A stretch of 64,000 nt of DNA from Entoloma clypeatum (Eukaryota > Basidiomycota > Agaricomycetes > Agaricales > Entolomataceae), in the NCBI GenBank assembly GCA_963565915.1, contig OY751494.1:1984001-2048000 (forward strand), written 5' to 3'. Below, one piece after another: positions 32,322 to 44,250 of the stretch; within the stretch, counting starts at the first letter, position 1, and each line of letters begins with the position of its first letter. The notes beneath the pieces were generated by a model that made no database searches, was not told where the DNA came from, and saw only the letters and a program-made list of their open reading frames with translations. A program made the translations under genes and the position numbers.

Positions 32322-32796
32322 TGTTAAGAACTGACCGACAAAACGTCGGAGCTACGTCGGACGTGTCGGAAAGTCGGAGGGTCGGAGCGCGTGCAACGTA
32401 GGGGCAAGGACTTGGCTTCAACTTGTGTGTTGCGCCCTCGCTAATACGTTGGTGTCCTTATTTCAGAGGATCAGAGGATCAGAGGTCGGAGGTCGGACTC
32501 AAGTTAAGAGTCGGAAAGAGGAAGGGAGGTATGATGTCGAATCTAAGTTGATATTCAAACTGAAGCTAATACACGATTCTACATAAGTTTAAATACTATG
32601 TCGGAGGACGTGTGGCTTCGTTGGAGTCGGATAACGAGTGGCTGTCGGAGATTCTTAACATAAGTAAAATGGTCGGATGTAAGTAATGTACGTAGTAACG
32701 AGATTCATAACAGTAAGTATGCATAATAAGTATTAGTCAAAATGTCGGAGGTGTCGGGATTGGTCGGAAATCATCGGAATGGATCGGAATGTAACA
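32322..32796 (-). repeat. 3' LTR of G2m
   Basis: 475 bp, TGTTAAGAAC...GAATGTAACA on plus. The minus-strand polypurine tract AAGGGGGAAATAC adjoins at 32797. Dense TCGGA on the plus strand. Confidence 0.9.
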
Positions 32797-32960
32797 GTAT
32801 TTCCCCCTTAGGGCCGAACCCATGAGGCCTAAGGACCTAGGTGGTCGGTGCACGTGAACTGCGTCATGTGATGCATTGGTTGAAAATACCGTCTGAGTGG
32901 TTCTTTCTTCTTGTTCCCCCATTCTCTTTTCGTTTTAAACTCTTCCGAAAAAACCTCAAT

Positions 32961-33938
32961 ATGTCGGCAACCAATTTTCAAAAGGAGATGGAGGCGCTGC
33001 AGGCTAAGCTCACGGAGGTGGAGGCAAAAAAGCGAGCAGCGGAGGAGGAGGCTGCAAGGAAGGCTGAGGAGGAGCGGAGAGCAGAGGAAGAGAGGGCTGT
33101 GGAGGCGGCGCGGTTAGCGGAGGAGATGCGGGTAGCGGAGGAGATGCATCGGGTGTCGGAGCTGGCGGCTCAGAAGAGGGCCGATGAAGTGGCCGCTGCG
33201 CAAGGCGCATCGAGCAAGGGGTCGGGGGGGCCGCAGGCGGAGAAGAAGAAGAAGAAGGTGACGAAGAAAAGGAAGGTAGAGGAGTTGACGGCGACGGTCA
33301 GAGAGGGGTCGGGAGTCGGGGTCGGGGTCGGCGCCTGTGATAGGTGCAATGTGAAGGGCGTTGAATGCGAACGCGATGAGTAAGTTCTTCTTTGGTTCGT
33401 CTCTTCTGTTTTAACCTTTTGTTTTAGGAATAAGTCATCCTGCAAGGGTTGTGTCAAGGACAAGAAGAAGTGCGAGGTCGGAGCGTCGGAGGGAAAGTCA
33501 GAGGTGAAGGAGGTGAAGAAAACGGTGAAGGTGATTAAGGGGAAGAAAAAGGCGTCGGAGATGCCGTTGGAGAGTGGGTCGGAGGACACCATCTTGGGTG
33601 TCCTCAAGATGATACTGGCGGAGATGAGGCAGGTGAGGCGACTGCTAACAGCAGTCGAAGGCTCGGTGAACACCGAGTATCAACCCAAGTTGCCGGAGGT
33701 GTCGGAGGAAGGGTCGGAGTCGGAGATGGATACAGCGGAGGAGACGCACAAGTTGAGACTGGAGAAGAGGATCACAAGAAGGATTAGGAAGGACCTTGTG
33801 AATAAGAAGAGGTTGGAGTTGCCGGAGCTGTCGGACGATTCCGACATGTCGATTTCGGAGCCGTCGGAGAAGGCGGAGGAGGAGGAGGAGTCGGACAAGG
33901 AGGAGGGTCCGTCAAACAAGAAACAATGTACTAAGTAG
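32961..33938 (+). CDS. Antisense coiled-coil Zn2Cys6 protein of G2m
   Basis: Opposite in direction to G2m gag-pol. Exons 32961-33379 and 33428-33938, intron 33380-33427 (48 bp, GTAAGT...TTTTAG, phase 2); 309 aa. Starts MSATNFQKEMEALQAKLTEV. Coiled coil to about residue 85, Lys-rich NLS-like block (KKKKVTKKRKVEE), cluster C-x2-C-x6-C-x8-C-x2-C-x6-C split by the intron after the third Cys, a helical segment (MILAEMRQVRRLLTAVEG), an Arg/Lys segment and an acidic tail ending NKKQCTK. All splice signals intact although gag-pol has four nonsense changes. Its stop lies 27 bp from the pol stop. Confidence 0.78.
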
Positions 33939-33965
33939 ATAGAATAGTACTTGTTTTTTCTTGTT

Positions 33966-36900
33966 TCAGAGCGATGTGAGCGAACCCGGTTTGTCGGGAT
34001 AAGCGGAGTGAAAGTCGGAGACAAGCTCGGGGGCATTTTCCAATTCATTGGCTGGTAGCCAAGAGAATTCTTCATCAGTGTTTTCATATCCTAACCAACG
34101 GACGAAATATAGTAGCTTGCAGCTACGTTGTCGGTCGATCTTTGAGTCGACTATTTCAGCGATCTCATACTCAAGTTCTCCGTCAATGTCAATCGGAGGA
34201 GGTGGAGGTTGGGTCCGATTCGGAATGGTGTTCGGAGTTGCGGGTTCAAGCATGGAGACGTGGTAGACGGGGTGAACACCACGGAATGTGTCGGGGAGTC
34301 GGAGGGTAAAGGAGTGTGTGCCGGGTTGTGCAATGATCTCGTATGGTCCCAAGTACTTTTCTGAGAGTTTCTTGGATGGGCATGTTGTGCGGAAGAACTG
34401 TGCTTTGACGAAAACCTGTTGTCCGACAGAAAATGTCGGAGGTGCGATCTGATTATTGTCGGAGGACTTCTGGTAACGTCGTTGAGCGTCGGAGATGGTG
34501 GCTTTCAGTTCTTGGTGAAGTTCGTCTAAGTCGATCACGAAGGATCGGGCTCGGGAAGAGGCGAGGTCTCATTCCGGGTGAACAGTAATGTTCGGATGGT
34601 AACCCTTGTTAGCAAAGAAGGGAGATATGCCAGTGGTAGCACTAGGTGCGTTGTTGTACGTGAACTCCGCAATCGGAAGGAGAGCGGACCAGTTGTCCTG
34701 TTGGTAGTTGCAGAATATCTGCAAGTACTGTTTGAGGGTCTGGTTAGTGCGTTCGGTTTGGCCATCACCTTCGGGGTGGTAACCGGAGGTGAAGTGGAGG
34801 GTCATGTTTAGAGCCTTTCCGAGAGATCGGAAGAATCGGGAGACGAATTCGGGGCCACAGTCAGAGGTGACATGTTCGGGGACGCCGTGTTTAGAGAAGA
34901 CATGCAATACAAAGAGAACGGCAAGGTCTTCGGAGGTGCAGTGAATTGTTGTCGGAATGAAAATACTTTGTTTTGTTAATCGGTCAACAATAATGAGGAT
35001 TGAATCAAAGTTGTCGGAGGTCGGAAGGGTCTCGATGAAATCCATTGAGATAGAATTCCAAGGACGTTCGGGAATCGGTGTTATGGATTCGCTATCCATG
35101 GCATTGATCGCTCAGACAAGATACAAGACATAGAGGCCTTATCTGATTAATGGCCAGTTTCATCTTATCTATTGGTTTCATGCTTACTATTCACTTTTAC
35201 ATCATTCGGGCCCCGGCCTCCGCTTACTCACTACAGTATGGTCATCGTTACCATATCTAGATGGTTACTCTCACACATCCTTGACATCGTGTTACTTATT
35301 GGACTATACTTAGATACTCTGACTCACGCCGCAGCAGTTACCATAGACACCTACTCCGGGTCCGCTTCTGGAGTCAGACCGGAACCGCTCTAGAGTCATC
35401 TAGATGACTCGACCTTCTAGTATATATAGGGTACATACATTGCATGTATTCCCCAGATCTAGCAATCACCTTGGTATCCGCCTTTGCTACTTAAGCCTCT
35501 CTGCCTAAGCATTGCATGGGTTTGTCAACCATAACAATCGGAAGCTGTTTGAGTAGACCGTAAGGCTTGTGTCTTTGTGGCTTCGATCGCATGCAAGTGG
35601 TACATGACTGGCAATAGTGTTTAATGAAATCTCGTATTCCGGGCCAGGTATAATCACGCTGAATGAGACTGAGTGTCTTGTTCTGACCTGGGTGTCCAGC
35701 AAGCATATGATCGTGCTTGTGCTGTAGGACTCGGAGTCGGAGGTCATTGGAGTTGGGAACATATATCCAATCGTCATGTCGGAGGAAACCATCGGGGTCG
35801 AGAGACCAGCGGGGTTTAGGATCTTTAGAAAGAGTGTCGTAAAGAGTGTCGAAAGGGAGTGCTGTGAGTATGTCGTGGTGAAGCTTTTCTGTGTCCATGA
35901 TAATGGTTGCACGGAGGACGGGCTCAAGGAGTTGAGTCGTGCGAACTGAAGCGGAGAGCTGTTCTTGCGAAAAGACTGGTCGGAGGTTGGTCGGATTGAT
36001 GTCGACGTAGTCGCTATTTCCCCCTTTAGGATAGACATCCCAACGTCTAGTTAGAGAGTCAGGTTTAGTTCCCAATCGGCCGGGGCGGAATCGGATGACG
36101 AGGTTGAACTGAGAAAGGTATTCCGACCATCGGACTTGTCGGCGTGAAAGAACTTTGGTGGTGGCAAAATACTCGAGATTTTTGTGGTCGGTAACAACGT
36201 CAATCGGAGTACCGGAGCCTTTGAGGTAATGGCGCCAAATTTTAAACACTTCGTAGATGGCAAGAAGTTCCTTATCATGGGTGTCATAGTTTACTTCGGG
36301 GGCCGTGAAGGTGCGGGAATGGAATGCAACGGGGTGGACTTCATTGTCGGAGGTGACTATCAACAGAATAGCCGCTAGGGCATAGTCGGATGCGTTGGTT
36401 TTGACAATTATTGGAGAGTTGGGGATCCAGTGTGTCAGGATCAGAGCGGTGGTAAATGCCTTTTTCAGGTCATTAAAAGCGGTTTGAGCGTTGTCGGAGA
36501 ACAGCCAAGTGGCATGTTTCCTGGTTAAACGAGTGAGTGGAATAGTGATGTTGGAATAGAATGGAATGAAATGTTGGTAAAAGTTTGCAAAACCTAAAAA
36601 GGACTGGACGTCCTTCACTCTGCGCGGTTCAGGCCAATCCTGAATAATCTTGACTTTCGCTTCCGACATTTTGAGTCCGTCGGAAGAAAGGATAAATCCA
36701 AGATATTCTACAGTTTCGGCAGAGAAGTCGCACTTGTCGGCGCGGGCGTAAAGACCATGTTGTCGGAGTCGTCGGAGGACTTCTCAGACATGTTTTTTGT
36801 GTTCCTCGGGGTTGTCGGAGTAGATCAGGATGTTGTCGAGGTAAATGGTAACACAGTTGTCCAGAAGGTCGGAGAAGATGTCGTTCATAAAGCGTTGAAA

Positions 36901-38130
36901 GGCTGCAGGTGCGTTAGACAATCCGAATGGCATGACTAACCATTCAAACGATCCATAGCGAGTGCGGAATGCAGTTTTCCATTCGTCACCTTCAGCGATG
37001 CGGACTAGGTGGTATGCAGGTCGGAGGTCTATGGTGGTATAAACGCGTGCTTTTCCGGCAGTGGCTAAGAGGTCAGAGATGAGCAGAAGTGGGTATCGGT
37101 CCTTCTTCGTGATTTTGTTCAGGCCTCGGTAGTCGACGCATAGTCGGAGTGATCCATCTTTCTTTCAGACGAAGAGGATCGGAGCGCCATGAGGTGAACT
37201 AGAAGGTTTGATGAAACCGATATTGAGATGCTCGTCGATGAAGTCTCGGAGGGATCCAAGTTCGGATTGCGAGAGTGAGTACATCAGACCAATCGGAGGG
37301 GAAGTACCTTCCTCCAAATTGATTTTGAGATCGTACGGTCAGTGGGGTGCAAGGGTGTCGGCTTTTTTCTTACTGAATACATCAGCAAAATTGTGGTATT
37401 CCTCGGGTATGCCAGAGAGGTCGGGAGCATCGTCGGAGACAGACACGGAATTGGCGGAGATGTTGGAGAGGTGAACACGGAAAGCGTATGACCCAGGAGC
37501 TTTACAAGCATGGAGATATGTGACTGCATTGACCATGGTAATCTGTGGCGGGTCGGAGGTGTTCGGAGTGAGCGGATCGGAGGTGCCCATCGGAGAGGGC
37601 AGACACTGCAGAGGTGGTGGAGCTGCCTCAGCAGTCGACGTCGGAGTCGGACTCGGAGTGTCAGGTAACGTAGAACGGAATAAGATACTGCCCAATACCC
37701 AGTCAATCAACGGATTGTAGCGGGTGAGCCAGTTGTGTCCTAGAACCAAATTACAAGACGAATCGAGGGTTGTCACGTAAAACGCGATGGTCAGAAATTC
37801 ACCGGAAGGAAATCGGAGAGGAAGATCGATAGATTGTGTGATATAAGTATTTGAAGAACCGTCAAAAAGTTTCAAAACCATAGGTGAAGGAATCGGAGTC
37901 GGAGATAAGTTTAAAGAAGAAATAAATCTGGTATCTGCGAAGCAATGTGTAGAACCAGAATCAATAAGAGTCTTTATCGGAAGAGAATCGGAAAAGGTCG
38001 GAGATATCAAATCAATACATAGAGAGTTTGGATTTGAGAGAGCGGACGCATTGAGTCGGAGGGTTTCCAAAGGTGCACGAAAGGAGTCAACGCAATCCCC
38101 AGTACGTGCTGGAATCTGAGGACTGCTTAC
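33966..38130 (-). pseudogene. pol: Broken pol of G2m
   Basis: Same domain order as G2p. TGA at 37339-37341, 37165-37167, 36784-36786 and 34569-34571; at each site G2p has CGA, so all four are direct C to T changes. A solo LTR interrupts the integrase linker at 35079. RT and RNase H between 36669 and 35537 are otherwise readable. Confidence 0.9.
35079..35536. repeat. Solo LTR in G2m pol
   Basis: 458 bp, TGTTATGG...CCATAACA, flanked by ATCGG on both sides (35074-35078, 35537-35541). No internal element sequence, so it is the product of LTR-LTR recombination. It does not match any other LTR in the window. Deepest level of the nest. Confidence 0.88.
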
Positions 38131-38561
38131 TATTTTTTCGACTCAGTCGTCTTCTCCGATTTGTCCTCAGCTTGGGCCATGTGGGCCTTTGCTTTGGCGT
38201 TAGAAGACGATTTCTTCGAGGAGTCGGAAGCCCAATGACCAACGTTGCCGCAAAACATGCATAAATTATTGTCAAATCGTCGTTGGCGTTCTTGGGGAGT
38301 TAATTTCCCATCTTTGCCAAGTTTGTCGGAGAGGGCGGATTTCGGAGATTTAAAAGGATGGAATTCTTCAGGAATCGGAGGTCCTTGTGTCTGAGGTGTT
38401 CGGAGATGAGGTGTCGGAGATATGGGGTCAGGTTTGGGTGCAGATTCTTCTGCGGGAATATCTTGGAACATATGTAGAAATGTCGCCCTGGTGTCCTGCA
38501 GGTTTGAAGCTTCTGCTGCGGCTGCTGCTGCACGGGAGTTCTGAGTGGTGTGGGCTGCCAT
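38130..38561 (-). pseudogene. gag: Internally deleted gag of G2m
   Basis: 143 codons against 408 in G2p. The reading jumps from FHPFKSP to KSALSDKLG, removing about 265 codons including the whole capsid domain; short repeats (CTCC) at the junction suggest a microhomology deletion. The zinc knuckle CMFCGNVGHWASD has lost its last Cys (Ser instead). The slippery site reads G AAA AAA rather than A AAA AAA. Confidence 0.88.
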
Positions 38562-38607
38562 AACTGGAATTTGAAATACGGATAAGCGAGTGGGAGTTTG
38601 AATATAC

Positions 38608-39082
38608 TGTTAAGAACTGATTGACAAAACGTCGGAGCTACGTCGGACGTGTCGGAAAGTCGGAGGGTCGGAGCGCGTGCAACATAGGGGCAAGGACTTG
38701 GCTTCAACTTGTGTGTTGCGCCCTCACTAATACATTGGTGTCCTTATTTTGGAGGATCGGAGGATCGGAGGTCGGAGGTCGGACTCAAGTTAAGAGTCGG
38801 AAAGAGGAAGGGAGGTATGATGTTGAATCTAAGTTGATATTCAAACTGAAGCTAATACACGATTCTACATAAGTTTAAATACTATGTCGGAGGACGTGTG
38901 GCTTCGTTGGAGTCGGATAACGAGTGGCTGTCGGAGATTCTTAACATAAGTAAAATGGTCGGATGTAAGTAATGTACATAGTAACGAGATTCATAACAGT
39001 AAGTATGCATAATAAGTATTAGTCAAAATGTCGGAGGTGTCGGGATTGGTCGGAAATCATCGGAATGGATCGGAATGTAACA
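38608..39082 (-). repeat. 5' LTR of G2m
   Basis: 475 bp, partner of 32322-32796. Several CpG to TpG/CpA differences between the two. Confidence 0.9.
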
Positions 39083-39087
39083 TGTAC

Positions 39088-39454
39088 TCCGAATGTTCCG
39101 ATAGTCAACTCCGATATCTGCACATCACTTATAGTAATACTGATCATTCTAGTCTACTATAAATAGTGTACAAACCTGTCGTAGAACCTCAGTTCAAATA
39201 TCATACGTTACACCTCATTTGCATCCATCTCTACTTGCTTTTGAGCATTCTCTCCGTCACCTCCGTTCATCCGCTCATCTGCTCATCCAACATCCGCCAA
39301 TCCAAAATCGAGGACCACGTCAAAGAGTGGGGCGCAATGCACAAGTTGAAGCCAGGTCCTTTCTGCCAATGTCGCACTTATCGCATCTGCTCCTCCGCTA
39401 CTCCGCTCCGACTCGTCCGACGTTTTCCGACGTTGAGAAAAACGCTACGTGACA
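39088..39454 (+). repeat. 3' LTR of A, right part
   Basis: Completes the LTR to ...CGTGACA. Its target copy TGTAC (39083-39087) differs from the left CGTAC by C to T at a CpG. Confidence 0.9.
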
Positions 39455-39803
39455 CTGAACTGCAGTCTAAATTTTCTAAAATGTATAGACCTTAGACCGC
39501 GGTTCAGTCCAATGTGGTCTATTTTTCAGTTCAGTTCAGTCTGGTTCAGGTCTATGTAGACTGAACCTTCGAACACTATGTGGAAATGGGGAGTTTCTCG
39601 GAAGCGGACGTGATGGGGAAGTATTGGGATGTTTGTACATAGCTGTCAGTCCAAATAAAGTATGGGACTCATTACTCGATGCGCGCCCTTTACCCTTGTG
39701 CAATGACGGTATTGGGGGGGTCTGCGAAGAGTTCCGAGGGATATGTAATGGACGAAGGTGGGGAGGAATGTCATAAAATGGATGCGGATGTGTAGCTGAA
39801 AAT

Positions 39804-39962
39804 TGTTGATAAGTAAGGGCGAGGAATGCGCTTAGAAGCGGACCAGTGAGGAGGCGATCTGGGGTGTGTGCATATATTTGGTCATGTCTGTTTATCGACT
39901 ATATGTACTGATTACTGTTTGGCTTGTCAGATGATCATCTGCGGTACGATCGTGCGTCAACA
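39804..39962 (-). repeat. 3' LTR of E
   Basis: TGTTGATAAG...GTGCGTCAACA, 159 bp. Confidence 0.9.
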
Positions 39963-39969
39963 CTCCCCC

Positions 39970-42529
39970 TCAAGCTACGGATATCCTGAGCTTGTAGCGA
40001 TGTTGAGTGAATTTGGGTGGAGGTAGTGCTTTGGTTAGGATATCGGCAGTCTGTTGGGGGTCCCGACAATCTTGTAAGGTTATATGTCCAAGTTCAATTT
40101 GTTGACGAATCCAGTGCCACCGAATTTCGATATGTTTGGATCGTTTATGGAATATGGGCTTTTTAGCCATTGCGATGGAGCCGTCGTTGTCGCCCAGGAG
40201 AAGGATAGGGTCTGCTGTTGGGAAGCCTAACTCTTCGTATAGAGTTTTCAGCCAGATGAGTTCTCGTCCAGCTTCTGATAATGCAACATATTCAGCTTCC
40301 GTGGATGATAGGGCAACAATAGTTTGTTTTCGAGATCCCCAGGTTATCGCGCCGCCACTATTCAAGAAGACATATCCCGAAGTTGAACAACAATCATCAG
40401 CGGTTGCATATGCAGCATCTGCATAACCATGAAATGGAGATTTTGCTGTCTCCTCCCCCTTATGGTACGTAATGCCACAGTTCTTTGTTCCAGCAAGATA
40501 ACGAAGTACGCGTTTAGCTGCCGTGTAATGCGAAGCGCACATATGCAGCAAGACGGATTACTGCAAACGAAATATCGGGACAAGTAGCAGTCGCTAGGAA
40601 TTGGAGGGAACCAATTATATTGGCGTATGAGTTGCTGGCGTTATATGCATGTGTTTCTGGGTTAGGTTCGAGGACGATATTTGGATCAAGGGGTGTTCGG
40701 ACAGGGTTCGCATCCTGCATACTGTGAGTACGTAAAATGCTTTCGATGTATTGTTTTTGAGTTAACATTATTGCATCGTCAGTTTGTGTAATTTCGATAC
40801 CGACGATTTTGGCAGGATTCCCCATGTCCGTTAATTCAAGAATAGATGATAATTCAAGCTTCATTTTCTTCATCAGTTCATCCGTCGTCGTAAAAATAAG
40901 TAGGTCGTCAACCCAGACAGTAATGATTTCGAGTTTGTCGTGCATCCGTCGAATGTACACGCAAGGATCAGACCACAACGGCCTGAATCCGATCGACTTT
41001 AATCGTCGGTTGAGCTCGATGTTCCACTCACAGCCAGCTTGTTTCAAGCCATAGATAGTTTTGATGAGACGGCATATTCGGTGAGTTCCATCATCATAAC
41101 CCACAGGCTGTTTCATATAGACTCGTTCCTGCAGGTTACCGTTTAGGTAGGCACCTTTTACATCCATTTGTTGGACTTTTAACCCTAATTTTGGCACGAG
41201 TGCCGCAATTGCCCTGATCGTTTCAAGGCGAACGACAGGTGCATATGTTTCATTAAAGTCTTGCCCCAGGCGTTGGGCAAATCCTTTTGCTACTAATCTT
41301 GCCTTATATTTGATTAATTTTCCCTCTTTATTATGCTTTTTCGTGAGTACCCATTTATTAGGTATCGGTTTGACATCTGGCGATTTATCAACAAGCTCCC
41401 AGGTCCCTTTTTCTGATAGTTGACGAAGTTCAGCGTCAATCGCTTTCTCCCATTCAGGCCATTCGGGGGAGTCGCGAGCATCTTTTAGGGACTTGGGATC
41501 ATTGCCGCTGAGAGGGGTTTCTGAAAAAGCATGATATATGATGTCAGCAGAGGTAAGGGTTATTTCGTTTGTTTCTTCTTCATCTGGGAACCTCCAGGGT
41601 TCATTTAGCCTGTTATAATCAAGGCACGGCTTCTTTCGAGAAATTCGGGGTTCCTCAGAAGGATCTCTGTTTCTTTTATTAGCTTCCGATGTGTCAATCA
41701 TTTGACTGTGTCCCTCGTTTTCCTCCCCCTCAGATAAAATATCTGGAGAGAGTTCTATTTCGATACCTTCAATTGGTGGAGGGTTTTCATCGGAGGCAGA
41801 GATGAAACAAAAGTTACGAGACGTGAGTACTCTCCTTGTTTTGGGATCAAGATATTTTACTGAATTGGACCCATCTTCGAAACCAATGAAGATCTTTTTG
41901 GTTGAACGAGGGTCAAATTTTCCCTTCCTCTTGTTACCTTGCCGTAAAATCCACACCGGCGCGCCAAATTCACGAAGGTGTGTGACATTTGGTTTTTCGT
42001 TGGACCATTTTTCAATTGGTGTAACATTTTTTAGAGTTCGAGTATATGCCCAATTACGGATATATGCCGCATGTAGAACTGCATGTTCCCAGAGGTATGG
42101 TCTGAGATTTCGAGCAGCTATCATAGCTCTCGTAAGTTCTTGCAGCGTCCGATTGTTACGTTCAGCAATGCCATTTTGAGAGGATGAATATGGCGCTGTA
42201 AGTTGGATTCCTATGCCTTCCTTCTGACACCATTCGATTAGATCTTTAAATTCACCTCCCCCGTCAATTCGGATCTCTTCGGGGGTCATGCTATGTGTCT
42301 TTAGGTAGGTAAGGTAATCCGTGACTTTCTGCGTCACATCACTCTTTTTTGCCAGACCTTTTACAGTTGTCACATGTGTGAATTCATCGACAAGATCAAG
42401 AAAATAGTTATTTCCTTGTAGCGATGTTACGGGCATGGGGCCGACAACATCAAGATGAGTTATCTGCCCAGGTTTTGTTGCACGTCGCGGTGCATCTTTG
42501 GGAAATGGCCTAATAGTCTGTTTAGCCAT
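39970..42529 (-). pseudogene. Integrase-RT-RNaseH part of E
   Basis: Integrase DD35E (HLDVVGPMP; RIDGGGEFKDL; NGIAERNNRTLQE), linker, RT (KARLVAKGFAQRLGQDF; VWVDDLLIF near 40900), then a 1-nt shift near 40550 into RNase H (GYADAAYATADD; VALSSTEAEYVAL; LLLGDNDGSIAMA). Ends at 39970, eight bp from the 3' LTR. Confidence 0.85.
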
Positions 42530-42537
42530 AGTACATG

Positions 42538-43962
42538 CTACGCAGTCCGGTTTAGAATATGTTTTTGTCCATTTACGTCGGACTCGATTTGAACTGTTCC
42601 GCGTCCTTCAGGCAAGGTTTTACAGCCTGCCACCCCTTGAACAGTTACATTGTTAAGGGGTTCATATCTGATGAAGGCATCGCGTGAGTTTACTATGTGA
42701 GAGGTAGTCGCCGAGTCAGCCAACCAATCATGAAAACGACTGTGGTCCACGAAGGACCCATCCATTTCGTCTAACTCAGGATACCATCCTGAGTTATAAC
42801 TAGATACATAGGTTTGTAATGCTTTCTCGCTGTTATCATCCACTTCTTCGATGTATGCCGTGGATGTTACTTCATCTTTTCACAGCTGTTTCTTTCCTTT
42901 GTCTTTATCATCTGCCTCATGTTTGCGTTTTTCGAGGCGGCCACGGCATCTCGCCGGATCACAGCCCCAGTACCCGCACTTTACACATTTGGGTTTACCT
43001 TTAAATCGGCAATTATCCCAAGTGTGGCTGGGAATATTACAGTAACCACAACGTTTTGGATTTCCCGACTTTTTGGGACTGTTGGAAATACAGGCAGCAA
43101 GGGACATGGATGCGACAGGTTGAGATGGTGACAGACGAGGAGGTTGTGTAGTGGAGGTAGTAGGACGGCGCGGTATAGAGGTTGTCGCGGCAAAAGTGTG
43201 GTCGGCATGAGCCTGCGAAGTTCGATACTTTTCTTTGAGAAAGCCCATAAAGGCTGGCGAGGAGATGGAATGTTTGTCGTTCGGGTCTTTACTATACCCG
43301 AGATAAATGTCAGTAATGTTGTCCCAGGTAGGGGGTAGGGATGAAGCTATGATATTTTTAAACATTGTATCACTCATCATGTCATCCGTATCCACATTTT
43401 TAAAGGCTACGTGAACTTCTTTTAACTTGTCCAGATGTTTCGCAATGTCATCCCCCTCGAAAGCCTTTGTTTCGAATAATCGACGTTGTATTTGGATGGC
43501 AGTATGGGGCCCCTTCGGATCGTAAACTTGTTGAAGGGCTTCCCACATGCATTTAGCTGACTTCTCGCTCTCAACATGAAAGGACAGGTGAGACTTTATG
43601 TTTTCATGAATAAGGGTTTGTATAGAGAAGTCATTTTGCTCCCAGATTGCTTGATCTAGGGGCCGATCGCTGCCTGGTTTGAGCAGAGTCCCGGTTACAT
43701 ATCCGAGAACACCAATCGACCCGAAGAGCATGTGCATAGACGCGCACCAGGAGCGATAATTTTCGCCATTGAAGGGGTTCGAAACGCGAGCAAGAGAGCC
43801 GAGATTTCGGAGGTCGATTTTTGTCAAGGTGCCATCGGCCAGAGGCGTCTGCAAAATGGGAGTAAATAGTGGGGTTGGAATGTGACCTTGATTTTGTTGT
43901 GGATATGGGGCGAGAGGTTGAGCTGGAACTTGAGTAGATGAGCCAGAAGCGTTGTTATACAT
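42538..43962 (-). pseudogene. Gag-protease part of E
   Basis: ATG 43962 (MYNNASGSSTQVPAQ). UBN2-like copia gag (NPFNGENYRSWCASMHMLF ... LKEKYRTSQ), zinc-binding CGYCNIPSHTWDNC and CVKCGYWGCDPARC, TGA at 42880-42882, then protease (DWLADSATTSHIV). The pre-integrase region after QKHILN is deleted and reading meets integrase in another frame. Confidence 0.8.
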
Positions 43963-44078
43963 GTTCCAAGTCGAAATATGGGGTTACAAGCAGAATGAAA
44001 ATTTGGAGGATGAATTAGAAAAAGAGCAAGCTATATTGTCGATACAGCCTCGTGGATTACACTGGTCAATTACAGGCC

Positions 44079-44091
44079 AGGGCTCATAACC
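44079..44091 (-). promoter_or_regulatory. PBS of E, half tRNA-iMet type
   Basis: Minus strand GGTTATGAGCCCT adjoins the 5' LTR. It is complementary to the anticodon stem-loop of initiator Met tRNA (CAU within GGGCUCAUAACC), the priming mode known for Drosophila copia and yeast Ty5. Confidence 0.75.
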
Positions 44092-44250
44092 TGTTGATAA
44101 GTAAGGGCGAGGAATGCGCTTAGAAGCGGACCAGTGAGGAGGCGATCTGGGGTGTGTGCATATATTTGGTCATGTCTGTTTATTGACTATATGTACTGAT
44201 TACCATTTGGCTTGTCAGATGATCGTCTGCGGTACGATCGTGCGTCAACA
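44092..44250 (-). repeat. 5' LTR of E
   Basis: 159 bp, very few differences from the left copy. Confidence 0.9.

Larger units (their letters stand above)
32322..39082 (-). mobile_element. Gypsy element G2m (minus-strand copy of G2)
   Basis: Inserted in the 3' LTR of A. LTRs 32322-32796 and 38608-39082 (475 bp each, roughly ten differences by eye). Same family as G2p. Broken by an internal gag deletion, four CGA to TGA stops and a solo LTR at 35079. Its Zn2Cys6 gene (plus strand here) is open. Confidence 0.92.
25456..39454 (+). mobile_element. Gypsy element A (chromovirus with antisense Zn2Cys6 gene)
   Basis: Target duplication CTGAA (25451-25455, 39455-39459). 5' LTR 25456-25997; 3' LTR 32147-32321 plus 39088-39454 (both 542 bp once G2m is removed). 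Order: LTR, self-priming site, gag, -1 frameshift, pol (PR-RT-RH-IN-chromo), antisense gene, polypurine tract AAGAGGGAAATAC, LTR. Gag-pol is decayed; the antisense gene is open. Confidence 0.92.
23710..39578. mobile_element. N3, hAT-like non-autonomous element interrupted by Gypsy A
   Basis: Left end TAGTGTTTGAGGGTTCGGT, right end complement TAGTGTTCGAAGGTTCAGT, flanked by an exact 8-bp duplication TGTGGAAA (23702-23709, 39579-39586). Without Gypsy A it is about 1.87 kb. The ends hold clusters of GGTTCGGT / ACCGGTCT words (23715-23885; 25395-25455; 39460-39575). The interior has minisatellite M6 and the N4-shared AT-rich region. No transposase. Confidence 0.88.
39804..44250 (-). mobile_element. 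Copia element E
   Basis: LTRs 39804-39962 and 44092-44250 (159 bp each), target AAAAT (39799-39803, 44251-44255). Minus-strand polypurine tract TTGAGGGGGAG; PBS at 44079-44091. Gag-pol has one TGA, an internal deletion around protease/pre-integrase, and a frameshift near 40550. Confidence 0.92.
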
